Shown piece after piece: positions 32,531 to 43,918 of a stretch of DNA of 64,000 nucleotides (position 1 is the first letter of the stretch; each line of letters begins with the position of its first letter). The stretch comes from Phaeodactylum tricornutum CCAP 1055/1 (lineage: Eukaryota; Bacillariophyta; Bacillariophyceae; Surirellales; Neidiaceae). A model generated the notes under the pieces. The model saw only the letters and a program-made list of their open reading frames with translations, had not been told where the DNA came from and searched no databases. The stretch lies in assembly GCF_000150955.2 (NCBI RefSeq), contig NC_011669.1, positions 2,471,401 to 2,535,400 of the forward strand, given 5' to 3'. A program made the translations under genes and the position numbers.

Positions 32531-33396
32531 TGCAGCTCCCTTTCTACGACGACTCTTTAACGTTTCCAAGTAACGACGACAATTGTGTGCTCCTCAGGGC
32601 ATGCAGTATGTATGTTTACACAACGAATGGCATGTGACCGTAAGACGCCCTCCTGCCAATGATCGATTTAAATGGTCAGCACTTGACTGCAAGTTTCTAC
32701 ATTGGTTGCCACCCCTAGTTATAGACAAACCTACCGATATTCCTCATTTTACAGTTAGTCGGTCTCTTCCACCAATGTAAGCTAGGTTCGGCTGCGGCTC
32801 TCGAGGAAGATAATCAATATAACTTAAAGAAATATGCTGGAATCGATATCCAAACTATCGATTTATATGATTTCTCTTTCAGCCCGTACGTCCGAGCAAA
32901 ATTTGCCACTTTCCTCAGACTTCTCGTTGCTCATCCATGAGGGTTCGTTCTTTCTTCGGTAGCGACAATATACGGCAAGCTGCCCGGATCGGACACTGGG
33001 CCGTGTCCGCTTGAGTGGTCGGGGTCGTCACGCATGGTGTCCCCACCGAAGCTATTCATGTCCCAACATGCAACGTCTACTCTTTCACTATAGATCGTGA
33101 GTCTTTCTGGGAACACCTACAAGACGCACAAAATCGCAAATCTTAAGCATTTGAGAATTTATTCAAGGAGAGCTATGATAAAAACCAACGTTTTTATTTA
33201 ACGACAATGTATCCATCTTCCCTTGATTTCATGCCGCCGATGTTGAACTTTTCAAGCGCATTTAAACTGACATCAGCTTTCGACATCTACCGCCTACTCA
33301 CCAAAGTGTCGTCATGGGTGCGGGCACTCCAACGTCAGACTTCAGCAGGCTTCAAAAATATGAGGACCAGCAGCGATTCCAGAGCTTCCACGGACT
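32531..33396. other. Intergenic region upstream of the SET gene
   Basis: 866 bp, with the SET-gene promoter on the left and the NF-YB 3' UTR on the right. Short ORFs at 32583-32780, 32931-33116 and 33207-33476 show no domain. No repeats or RNA genes recognised. Confidence 0.35.
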
Positions 33397-33876
33397 CTAA
33401 GAGTCTTCTTGCATGGCAGTCACCCGACCGGGTTTTTCAGGTTTTTCGCCTTTTACCGCTTCGCGATACTTGCTAAGATATAGCTTGAGGGGTTCCACAT
33501 ACTTATCAAAACCTAAGGTTGACATTGCCCATAAAAGATCGTCCCCATTGATTGTCTTCCTCTTCTCTTGAAGGCACTTATCGCTTGCCTCTGAAGTAAT
33601 AAATGAAATAAATTCCGAAACGCATTCCTGCACAGTTTCTTTCGAGTCTTTTGCAATCTTGGCATTCTCTGGAAGAGTGTTTTTCATGATTCGCGCAATG
33701 TTTGCGATGGGCAAATACCGATCCTACCAGTCAATCGGACACATGTTAGTTCAGAGGCGCTACACATACCCTCCCTAATGGTGGCGACTTTCCCTCAATA
33801 CTTTTCTCACCTGTTCTCGAATCTCTTCATACTCTTCACCCGGCGGAAGTTTTCCTTCGTCACCTTCTGCAGACAT
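33397..33876 (-). CDS. NF-YB: NF-YB (HAP3) histone-fold subunit of the CCAAT-binding factor
   Basis: Two exons, 33811-33876 and 33397-33723, with an 87-bp intron (gtgaga...tag, phase 0) give 130 residues. Exon 1 encodes [22 protein letters not shown]. Exon 2 begins [14 protein letters not shown], the invariant opening of the NF-YB core. The histone fold continues with '[20 protein letters not shown]', '[14 protein letters not shown]' and '[20 protein letters not shown]'. The H2B-like NF-YB pairs with NF-YC and then NF-YA to bind CCAAT boxes. Length and motifs are typical. Confidence 0.95.
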
Positions 33877-34265
33877 AATGAAACGCGACAAGGGAGAAGT
33901 CGATTTAATATTTAAAGGGGTGTGGAAGGCGACGGCCTCGGTCAACGCGACTGTATCAACAAAGAGGCAAGCTTCGTATGGTGGTTATCGGCGACAACCG
34001 CTGAAATACTAGTGAGAGTTACAACAGCTCTCTTACAGTTAGTCATGTTTTTCACAGTCAGGTTTTCGAGAGTATCGCTCACGGTCAGCGCCTGACAACC
34101 AAATCCAATCAGAATTCGCATAGGCTTTGTACCCGCCAATGCTAACAGGGCTCTAAATCCCAATCGCCAGCTGTGCTCCACTTGGAACTAAGTGACAAAA
34201 CGATTTCTCTTGCGGGATGGCCAGACGGCTTTCTCATAGTGACTTGATTGTCTGGGATCGATGTA
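33877..34265. other. Spacer between NF-YB and the mobile-element nest
   Basis: About 390 bp including the NF-YB promoter. TCACAGTCA lies at 34052-34060. The TA dinucleotide at 34264-34265 abuts the left inverted repeat of the outermost element. Confidence 0.4.
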
Positions 34266-34528
34266 CCAGTTTAGGTGCGATTTAGGGCGTAACACGTAGA
34301 ACCGGTACATATTTCTACGTGATTTTGAAACCCAAGCGGCTCATTATTGCACCAAGCCTTTTTTCTTGTTACAAGAAAATTTGTGCCTCCATAATTTCGA
34401 GTTAAATTCTTACAGAAGTTAGCATATTGGATGTAAACCAACAATCCATAGTACACAGAACCTCATAACAATAATTATGCATCATTCTGTTAATAGAACA
34501 GCATATGTTGTATTGTATTGCTTCCTAT

Positions 34529-34769
34529 CTAATGTCTTTTACCTAAATTGCGCATTGTCTTTTGCCTCTTTTGTGTACCGATTGTGGATGCTTTTCTTAA
34601 TTGCTTCAATGGTTGCTGGTGACATGTGTTGAATCGCTGCAACTGCCGCTCGACCAATGCGTTTTCGCTCTTCACCAAGCTTAGGATGTATTGAACCAAA
34701 TGGAAAGATTTCCATAGGTAGTCCATTGCACACGACGTTGTTCAACTCGATGAGCTTCCCCAACTAAGA
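34529..34769 (-). pseudogene. Broken transposase-like gene, 3' part
   Basis: Continuation, left of the CoDi 5' LTR, of the gene whose 5' part is at 52360-53215. The continuing frame gives 'EQRRVQWTTYGNLSIWFNTS' and then a stop. All three frames then show some coding-like stretches (for example 'GRAAVAAIQHMSPATIEAIK' in another frame), so further frameshifts are likely. No complete domain can be reconstructed. Confidence 0.45.
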
Positions 34770-35384
34770 TGTCACGGTAGACACCAAGGCGACATGTCCC
34801 TACGACAAGTGACACCTAACATGGGTAACGGAAGTGTGAATCAGAGTGAAGAGCATGGTGGAACCGTGGCGTTTATGTCGGCCTTATTGCACGACACAAT
34901 GTATTCGCGCCGTGATCAAGGATATCCTTTGAGGGAAGATGCAGGAGCAGGATACAAGAATGAGGATTAGGATACAGTCCCACAAATTACAAGGCAAGTT
35001 ACAGACAGGTTTGGATACTCGCTGAGTGATTCTATGTGGGATTTATACTTAGAAGGGATATACTCTATATGGGAGTAAGATTATCTGGCACATGGTAAGA
35101 GGTCTTCTATCTGATAGAATGGCCAATTCTCATGGACTAGTAGTAGAATAATCTTCCTCTCATTGTTTTAGAAAGTCATTGATCCAGATATTGCATTAGC
35201 ATAGGTCCTCGTATCCGCTGTCTAACCCGTGGGGAGCGTCGTAAGCGAGTTGAGTTTTACAGTCCCTAGGCTCGCTTAGGTGTATTGCAGGTCGTTCGTA
35301 ATAACGCCCAACCTTCGTTTACCAGACATTGTCGACACAGCGTTTTTCTGTCCTACGTACGTACATTGGTTGTACTACGTAACA
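34770..35384 (+). repeat. 5' LTR of outer CoDi element
   Basis: 615 bp, TG...CA termini. It pairs with 51745-52359 by shared diagnostic variants. Its first ~200 bp repeats the 3' end of the pol reading frame. Followed directly by 'gattaacagtcttgacag', the expected primer-binding position, but I do not recognise the tRNA. Confidence 0.93.
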
Positions 35385-36056
35385 GATTAACAGTCTTGAC
35401 AGCACGTCAAACCACTGCTGCTCATCCGCACAGTCGTTACTGGTAAACATCCCTTAAGTCTACTTAAGGTCGTTCTCAAATTTCCACGAGCTCCGTGAAT
35501 TTTGAGAACTAAATCGCTTACATCCATTCGTGTTGTATAAGTGCCAGAGGTATCACTTAAGGTGATATTTATCGGCTTGTGTGACACATTGTTTGAAAGC
35601 CGCTTCCCTACTCCCTCACGCTAACTGGTACCGAGGACCCACTAGTACTGCTTCAGGGTCTTGTTGGCAAGTTACTCGTGGCCTCCCTACTTCCTCGGAG
35701 TCGCCGGTGCCGAAACCCCCTTGGAGTCTTCAGGGTTTGTCGGCAGGGTCGCTTCGTGAATACGGGTTGCTCTGGTCAAGTGAGGTAGAGATACCAATAG
35801 GCTTGAGGACCTCAGCCCTGATTCCGGTTGGAATGGACTTATTACCCGGCGTAAAGTAGTACAGGGGGGCTAATCAAACCCTCGTCAGTCCCCGAGGACA
35901 CTGCCTACGGAGGTAGAAGTGAGTGTACCAGTGCTAGCTTTGTTCACTGGTGTAGGGTCATTTTAACGAAGTCCGCTATAGTATACAGCGAAGGACCTGA
36001 ACACATAAGTAGTAATTTTCAAGAATTCCTATATTGTGTTGGCTTCTCAGGCCACC
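35385..36056 (+). other. Leader of outer CoDi element with strong hairpins
   Basis: 672-bp untranslated leader between LTR and gag-pol start. A near-perfect 38-bp inverted repeat at 35472-35509 (arms starting GTTCTCAAA and ending TTTGAGAAC) and a 17-bp one at 35551-35567 (TATCAC...GGTGATA) should fold in the RNA. Both recur in the inner element. The ORF at 35581-35859 has no protein-like features. Confidence 0.6.
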
Positions 36057-39000
36057 ATGGTTCCCGCCACCCGGCAAATGACGAGTGCAGCCGTCTATGC
36101 CCACCTTTTGGACAACGTACTTCTTCCCCAAGGGCATCCTATCCGTCTCAGTTTTGAGCAGCAAGGATATGAATCGGCTGATGATCTCCTGTGTATTTTT
36201 GAGAATGAACTTGAGTCTCTTGGATACACTCCTTCTGTCCTTCCCGACGGCCCGGAAAACCCGCCTACCATTCCCCTTCTCATGGCGCACCGACAGATCA
36301 TACGTCATTTCTTGCGCTGGCAGGCATCTTTGGAACAACAAAAGGGGACACCTTTGAAGAACTCCGAGCTTGTTGCACTTAACAATGAAGATTTTGTCAT
36401 TTACCGTCGCTCAGCCCTTGGTCAAGTCTCGACAGCAACTGCACCGGTTAATGCTTCCCCAACTGTTCAGAGCCCCATAGGAAAGACACATTTGGCTGTT
36501 GAGGACTTCAAGCGTGGGATCAAACGTGACAAAACTCACTATCCCGTGCTTAAAGATGATCGGTACTGGGACAACTTTTATCGGTCGTTTGTTGTTACTG
36601 CCGTAACACATAACGTTGACAAAGTTCTAGATCCGACGTACATCCCTACCAATCCTTTGGAGAAATCCCTTTTTGAAGAACAGAACAAGTTTGTATATTC
36701 TGCTCTAGAGCATACTCTCCAGACGGACATGGGCAAGAACATTGTACGCGAGCATAGTTTCGACTTCAATGCCCAGGAAGTTTTCCGTAAGGTTGTGAAA
36801 CACTACACAGAGTCCGCTAGCGCGAAGATTAGTTCGTCTACTACCCTGGGATACCTTACAACTGCAAAGTACGGATCGTCATGGACTGGCACAGCAGAAG
36901 GTTTTATTCTTCACTGGAAAAATCACTTGCGCATCTACAACGACACTGTTCCTGCTGGTGAACAGCTCCCTCAGCAACTATGCCTTAGTCTTTTGGAGAA
37001 TGCTGTTCATGATGTACCTGAGCTTCGACAGGTAAAAATCACTGCAACTCTTGACTTAGCAAAGGGAGGTAATCCTATTAGCTATGATGGTTATCTCAGT
37101 CTACTACTCGCATCGGCATCACTCTACGACAACGGCAATAATCTATCTAATTCTCGTAGTGGCAAGAACAAGCGCAACATCTATGCTAATGAACTAGAGT
37201 ACAATCCGATGGATTTTGAGAGTAAACCGGATGTAGACTATGATATAGATGTGTCACCGACCGCAATCTACAAAGCCAATGCTCATGCCCGTAACAGCAG
37301 TTCCCGGAGTCGTACTCCGGCAGCTAATCGCGAGCGACCTTACATCCCTCGTGAAATGTGGAACCTACTCTTCGACGATGCCAAAGCCATCCTCCAAGGC
37401 TTAAAAGCCCCCGGGAAGCAGGCCCCATTGAATAATAGTTCGCCACACCAATCGTTGCAGACCAATACGCACGATACCATTGGCGCGGAACAAATCACAA
37501 CGGACACCTTCCATGATTGCGCACCCGAAACTGAATTGCTTGCCCACCTGACTGAGCGTGTTAGTCGCATGAGCGACGGCGACATACGTAACGTTCTTGC
37601 CGCATCTCGTGATGGTCCCCCCTATGATGAGCCCAAACCACTGCAATCTAACGTACTTCAATATCAAGTGTCTCGTCACAACGTCATTGAAACTACGGCA
37701 GCCCTCGTCGACCGTGGAGCCAATGGAGGTCTTGCCGGCAGTGATGTCATGGTCTTGCACAAAACAGGTCGTTCTGCAACCATCACAGGCATCAACGATC
37801 ATACCTTGTCCGATTTGGACATTGTCACCGCTGCTGGCTACACTGAATCCCAAAATGGCCCCATCATTCTCATTATGAACCAATACGCCCATTTGGGACA
37901 GGGTAAAACTATCCACTCCAGTGCACAGCTTGAACACTATCGCAACCATGTCGAAGACCGTTCCCGTACCGTAGGAGTTAACCAGCGAATTGTAACATTG
38001 GACGACTACATCATCCCATTGCACATTCGACAAGGACTCGCGTATATGGATATGCGGCGCCCTACCGACAAGGAACTTGCGTCCCTTCCACACGTTGTCC
38101 TAACCTCCGACGTCGACTGGGATCCCTCCGTACTTGACCACGAAATTGATCTCGCGACCTCTTGGTATGATGACATATACGATTTGCCTCAATCACCTTA
38201 CGTCGAACCATGTTTTGACCATACAGGCAAATACCTCCATCGTCACATTTCCTTTTGCAACCATCGCGATGACGCCGTTGACCGTGTCTTATATTGCCAA
38301 CAGCACCTCGTCACGAAAAATGTGCAAGATTATGAGGCCCTTCGTCCGTGTTTTGGATGGGTCTCTGCTGAAACCGTTCGCAAGACCATCATGGCGACCA
38401 CGCAGCATGCACGCGAAGTATATAACGCTCCGTTACGCAAACATTTTAAGTCTCGCTTTCCCGCTCTAAATGTACACCGTCGTAATGAACCAGTTGCTAC
38501 CGATACCATTTGGTCCGACACCCCTGCTGTCGATAATGGTGCTAAATTTGCACAACTTTTCGTTGGTCGACGGTCCCTTGTCACCGACGCTTACCCCATG
38601 AAAACTGATAAAGAGTTTGTCAATACCCTTGAGGACCATATCCGTTACCGGGGTGCCATGGACAAATTGATTAGCAATCGTGCCCAGGTTGAAATCAGCA
38701 AAAAGGTCACCGATATTACACGCGCATATAATATCGACCAGTGGCAAAGTGAACCAAACCATCAACACCAAAACTTTGCCGAACGTCGTATCGCCACTAT
38801 CGAGGCTAATACCAACAACATTCTCAATCTTTCCGGTGCCCCTGATTCCGCCTGGTTACTTTGCGTGACATATGTTTGTTATGTTTTCAACCATTTGGCA
38901 CATGATTCACTAGATAACCGCACTCCCCTTGAAGTCCCCACCGGCTCCACGCCTGATATCAGTGTTCTCCTTCAGTTTCATTTTTGGGAACCGGTCTATT

Positions 39001-39483
39001 ATAAGCTCGAAAATGCGACATTTCCTTCTGGTGGTACTGAACAACAAGGACGTTTTGTTGGCATCGCCGACTCCGTCGGCGACGCTCTCACTTATAAGAT
39101 CCTTACCCACACCACCAATCGCATTCTTCATTGCTCTAGTGTCCGTTCTGCGACCATTCCCGGACAAACCAACCTACGCCTTACGCCACAGGATGGGGAG
39201 AGTGGTCCTAAACCCATCAACTTTATCAAGTCGCGTAGAACCGAAAACAAAAATTCCTATGCCATTAAGGAGTTGCCTGGTTTCACACCTGATGACCTTA
39301 TAGGTTGTACGTTCCTCACCGACACTCGGGATGATGGGGAGCGTTTGAAGGCACGAATCACGCGGAAAATATTGGACCCAGACAAGCCCTCGGATGTAAA
39401 GGTCCTTGTCGAAATCAATGATGGTGAATATGACGAGATTCTAGCATACAACGAAATTCTAGATAAAATCGAGACAAATCTAG

Positions 39484-42273
39484 TGTCTAGTCTACTTCTG
39501 TCCTATATTGAGGACCCATCCTCAATAAAGGACATTTTCCAAACCTCTAGAACTATACATTATAATCAGATCTGTTTAAAACAAATGCTACCATCGTGTT
39601 CCCCATGCTCTGAAATGTCTTGGGAGAGCATGGCATGCTCTATTTCTTAACATTTTAAGAGCATTTGTCGTCAATGCTAGGGTTACTCAAAATATATTTG
39701 CTTTTTTTTTCGACCCGAACTGAGCCATTCCCGAGTCAATGCAGTGTCCATTGCATCCCTCATAGTCAACCTTTTGTACACAACTTACACCAAGCTCATT
39801 ACAAATTATGTCAGAAGGGGATTCCCGCCGAAAGATTGGTGCTCAGGTGACAGCGAAGGCCTGTCATGTTGTCCATTTGAGTGAGTGTGCTCGGCGACAC
39901 GGTGCTTTGAGGACCACCAAGGTCGTTGTGGGGACTGTTGTGGAGGTCAACAATACCAGAAAGGCGCCAAACAACCGTGTATCAACCTTCATTACTGCTG
40001 ACTTTGATATTGGTGGAGGATCAGTCAAGCGGAGCACTCTGAACATCCGTAGCGTCAAACTTTTCAAACCGGACCAGTCGACAGTACCATCCAGTCCCGC
40101 AGCACCAATACCGGCAGTAGACAAGCAGACACAGATTTGGCCGTTCCAGAGCAAGAGGAAGGAGAAGCGGTCTTGCAGGAGACTTCTCCTGATGAAGAAT
40201 TGGAATTTCCAGCACAACCGATGATGGAAATTGGAATAGCTGCGGGGGAACAGGTAGCAGGACCTACCGCACAAGTAGCCACGCAGGTTTGGGGTGTTGA
40301 AGACGCTTCCTTTGTAATGGCTCATGAAACAAAGTGGTATGCTGACGAGCAAGCTACATTGATTGATATAAATGGCAGTGTCCAAAGTAAGCAGTTTGGC
40401 ATCAATACACCAATTGGCGACCTTCTTGGTCCAGACTCTGACATTGATGGAAAATATTCGCGGCTGCAATATTTTCTTCTCATGTTTCCACCCGACCAAC
40501 TGAGCGCCATGTGTCAGCAAACAAATGTGCAGCTTGCCCAACAGAACAAGCACTACATGTCAACAGGAGAGCTGCTTCGATTCTTTGGCATTCTAATTCT
40601 TGCGACAAAATTTGAATTTAGCAGTCGATCGCAATTGTGGTCCACAACCGCGCCGTCAAAATACATTCCTGCCCCTGCATTCGGAAAAACAGGAATGTCG
40701 CGGCAGCGCTTTGATGATCTTTGGCGAAATATCCGATGGAGCAACCAGTGTCCTGAACGGCCGGAAGGCATGAGCTCCCATACGTTTCGGTGGCAACTTG
40801 TCGATGATTTTGTTGAAAGATACAACAATCATCGAGCCAATACTTTCAAACCATCTCATCTTATTTGTGTGGACAAATCAATGTCGCGATGGTATGGACA
40901 AGGGGGGAATGGATAAATCATGGACTCCCCAATTATGTGGCTATTGACCGAAAGCCCGAAAACGGTTGTGAGATTCAAAATGCCGCATGCGGCTGTTCGG
41001 GTATCATGCTTCGATTGAAGGTTGTAAAGGGTAAGACAGCAACAGAAGATGACGGGGACTACAATGAACAGCTGCTGCATGGAACAAAGATCCTCAAAGA
41101 GCTTGTCCTTCCTTGGTGGTGGACGGATCGGATTGTTTGCGCTGACTTGTATTTTTCATCTGTCGGTACAGCTATGGAGTTGCAGCAACATGGTTTGAGA
41201 TTTATTGGAGTTGTAAAAACAGCAACAAAACAATATCTGATGAGATACCTTTCGACTTTAGAGTTGAACCAGAGAGGCGAACGGAGAGGGCTTGTGATGC
41301 GAGATGTTGATACAAATTATAGCACTCTGTTGGCTTTTGTGTGGATGGACAGGGACCGCCGATATTTTGTGTCGAGTGCTTCCAGTCTGGATGCAGGCAA
41401 GCCCTACGTACGCTATTGTTGGAGACAGATTGACCAATCTCCGGATGCAGATCCAGAGAGGCTGGAAATTATCATTCCACAGCCCAAAGCAGCGGAATTA
41501 TACTATTCTGCATGTGGGATGATTGACAGGCACAACCGAAGTCGTCAGGATACACTGATGCTTGAACCAAAGTTGGGTACAACAAATTGGTCAACAAGGG
41601 TTAACCTCTCAATATTTGGAATGATTGTTGTTGACACTTGGTTGGCCTACAGTCTGTGTACAGGAATAGGAAGAGCTAACGGGAGAGAAGAAAAGCAGAA
41701 AGACTTCTACACTGCCTTGGCTGAGGAGCTAGTGGATAACCAATACGACAATGTTGGAAGTCGCAGAGTTTTCGTGGAGGCAAATTTGGACAATGACAGC
41801 CCAGCACTTTCAAGGACTACGGGAGAACCAAGAAGTGGCCTGTACGCACATCTAACACCAACCAAAAAAAGAAGAAAGAACAAAGACGGTAGTTTTAGCA
41901 GCAATAGACTACAAGGACGATGCTTGATGTGTTCCAAGAAGACAACATATGTTTGCTCAGTGTGCAACGATGAAGAAACACCTCACTCCAGAGAACCGTG
42001 GGTTTGTTATACCACCAAGGGGAAGCTGTGCTATGCAAACCACATGGCTACCTGTCACGGCGCCTAACGAACAATATGGTACAAGTTTTATGTATGCATG
42101 ACCTATTTTAAATAGTAAAAGTGTTATTCTTGATCACCATGGTCAAATTCCATTTTTGTGTAGAATTTTGTACTACCGCTACAGGATTACTTTATGTTTT
42201 TGCTTCTTTTCTTGTCCTATATATAGGACAAAATGATGTCCTATATCTAGGACAACGGCCGGTAGACTAGACA
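39484..42273 (+). mobile_element. piggyBac-like DNA transposon with a CTAG target duplication
   Basis: 2,790 bp bounded by perfect 12-bp inverted repeats TGTCTAGTCTAC...GTAGACTAGACA and by the 4-bp duplication CTAG (39480-39483 and 42274-42277). The empty site is present in the inner CoDi copy (aatCTAGataagg, about 47343-47352), which fixes the boundaries exactly. Subterminal GTCCTATAT and ATAGGAC repeats occur at both ends (39503-39535 and 42218-42255) and may bind transposase. The encoded protein is piggyBac-type, yet canonical piggyBac elements duplicate TTAA. Confidence 0.92.
39808..42067 (+). pseudogene. piggyBac-type transposase, frameshifted
   Basis: Three overlapping frames. 39808-40224 starts with an ATG (MSEGDSRRKIGAQV) and contains 'VSTFITADFDIGGGSVKR' and 'TLNIRSVKLFKP'. 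40137-40916 is in a second frame and carries the conserved N-terminal region ('SRLQYFLLMFPPDQL', 'ELLRFFGILILATKFEFSSR') and the first catalytic Asp in CVDKSMSRWYG. The frame then breaks at a run of six G (about 40902-40907). 40865-42067 continues with the second Asp in 'VCADLYFSSVGTAMEL', the third in CGMIDRHNR, and a C-terminal Cys/His cluster ('CLMCSKKTTYVCSVC'), as in piggyBac transposases. The first shift could be an intron; the second looks like a one-base loss in the G run. As written it cannot yield a full enzyme. Confidence 0.9.
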
Positions 42274-42632
42274 CTAGATAAGGAACTCCATGACACGGAA
42301 CGACAGTGGAGTTTTAAGGACATCGTCGCGCACGAAGGACCTCTTTTACCACGCGATAAGAACTACAAGGGGTCCAGATTCAACGTACTTGTCAATTGGG
42401 AGACTGGGGAGTCTACCTATGAGCCGCTAGACGTTATCGGTGTCGATGACCCAATTACATGCGCTGTCTATGCTAAGAGTCAGAGACTATTAGACACTCC
42501 AGGATGGAAGAAATTCAAGCGCCTCGTAACAAGGGATAAGCAGGTCCAGCGACTCGTCAACCAAACTCGTCAGCAGACTAGTCGAGTCGAGCCCACTCAC
42601 AAGTTTGGCTACCAAATTCCTCGCGACCATAA

Positions 42633-43246
42633 TGTCACGGTATACACCAAGGCGACATGTCCCTACGACAAGTGACACCTAACATGGGTAACGGAAGTGT
42701 GAATCAGAGTAAAGAGCATGGTGGAACCGTGGCATTTATGTCGGCCTTATTGCACGACACAATGTATTCGCGCCGTGATCAAGGATATCCTTTGAGTGAA
42801 GATGCAGGAGCAGAATACAAGAATGAGGATTAGGATACAGTCCCACGAATTACAAGGCAAGTTACAGACAGGTTTGGATACTCGCTGAGTGATTCTATGT
42901 GGGATTTATACTTAAAAGGGATATACTCTATGTGGGAGTAAGATTATCTGGCACATGGTAAGAGGTCTTCTATCTGATAGAATGGCCAATTCTCATGGAC
43001 TAGTAGTAGAATAATCTTCCTCTCATTGTTTTAGAAAGTCATTGATCCAAATATTGCATTAGCATAGGTCCTCGTATCCGCTGTCTAACCCGTGGGGAGC
43101 GTCGTAAGCGAGTTGAGTTTTACAGTCCCTAAGTTCACTTAGGTGTATCGCAGGTCGTTCGTAATAACGCCCACTTGCGTTTACCAGGTATTGTCGACAC
43201 AGCGTTTTCCTGTTCTACGTACGTACATTGGTTGTACTACGTAACA
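42633..43246 (+). repeat. 5' LTR of inner CoDi element
   Basis: 614 bp, TGTCACGG...CGTAACA. It shares all diagnostic variants with 49415-50028 and not with the outer LTRs. Confidence 0.95.
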
Positions 43247-43918
43247 GATTAACAGTCTTGACAGCACGTCAAACCACTGCTGCTCATCCGCACAGTCGTT
43301 ACTGGTAAACATCCCTTAAGTCTACTTAAGGTCGTTCTCAAATTTCCACGAGCTCCGTGAATTTTGAGAACTAAATCGCTTACATCCATTCGTGTTGTAT
43401 AAGTGCCAGAGGTATCACTTAAGGTGATATTTATCGGCTTGTGTGACACATTGTTTGAAAGCCGCTTCCCTACTCCCTCACGCTAACTGGTACCGAGGAC
43501 CCACTAGTACTGCTTCAGGGTCTTGTCGGTAAGTTACTCGTGGCCTCCCTACTTCCTCGGAGTCGCCGGTGCCGAACCCCCCTTGGAGTCTTCAGGGTTT
43601 GTCGGCAGGGTCGCTTCGTGAATACGGGTTGCTCTGGTCAAGTGAGGTAGAGATACCAATAGGCTTGAGGACCTCAGCCCTGATTCCGGTTGGAACGGAC
43701 TTACTACCCGGCGTAAAGTAGTACGGGGGGGCTAATCAAACCCTCGTCAGTCCCCGAGGACACTGCCTACGGAGGTAGAAGTGAGTGTACCAGTGCTAGC
43801 TTCGTTCACTGGTGTAGGGTCATTTTAACGAAGTCCGCTATAGTATACAGCGAAGGACCTGAACACATAAGTAGTAATTTTCAAGAATTCCTATATTGTG
43901 TTGGCTTCTCAGGCCACC
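43247..43918 (+). other. Leader of inner CoDi element with strong hairpins
   Basis: 672 bp, nearly identical to the outer leader. The 38-bp inverted repeat is at 43334-43371 and the 17-bp one at 43413-43429. Begins with the same post-LTR sequence 'gattaacagtcttgacag'. Confidence 0.6.

Noticed and set aside
35581-35859. ORF in the CoDi leader
   Set aside because: No protein-like features, and the inner copy has no matching open frame of that length; the region is better explained as structured leader RNA.
40902-40907. Programmed ribosomal frameshift in the transposase
   Set aside because: A bare G6 run without a slippery heptamer and a further frame change upstream fit decay better; cannot be excluded without sister copies.
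39484-42273. TTAA as target site of the piggyBac-like element
   Set aside because: No TTAA is present at either junction; the empty site in the second CoDi copy shows CTAG.
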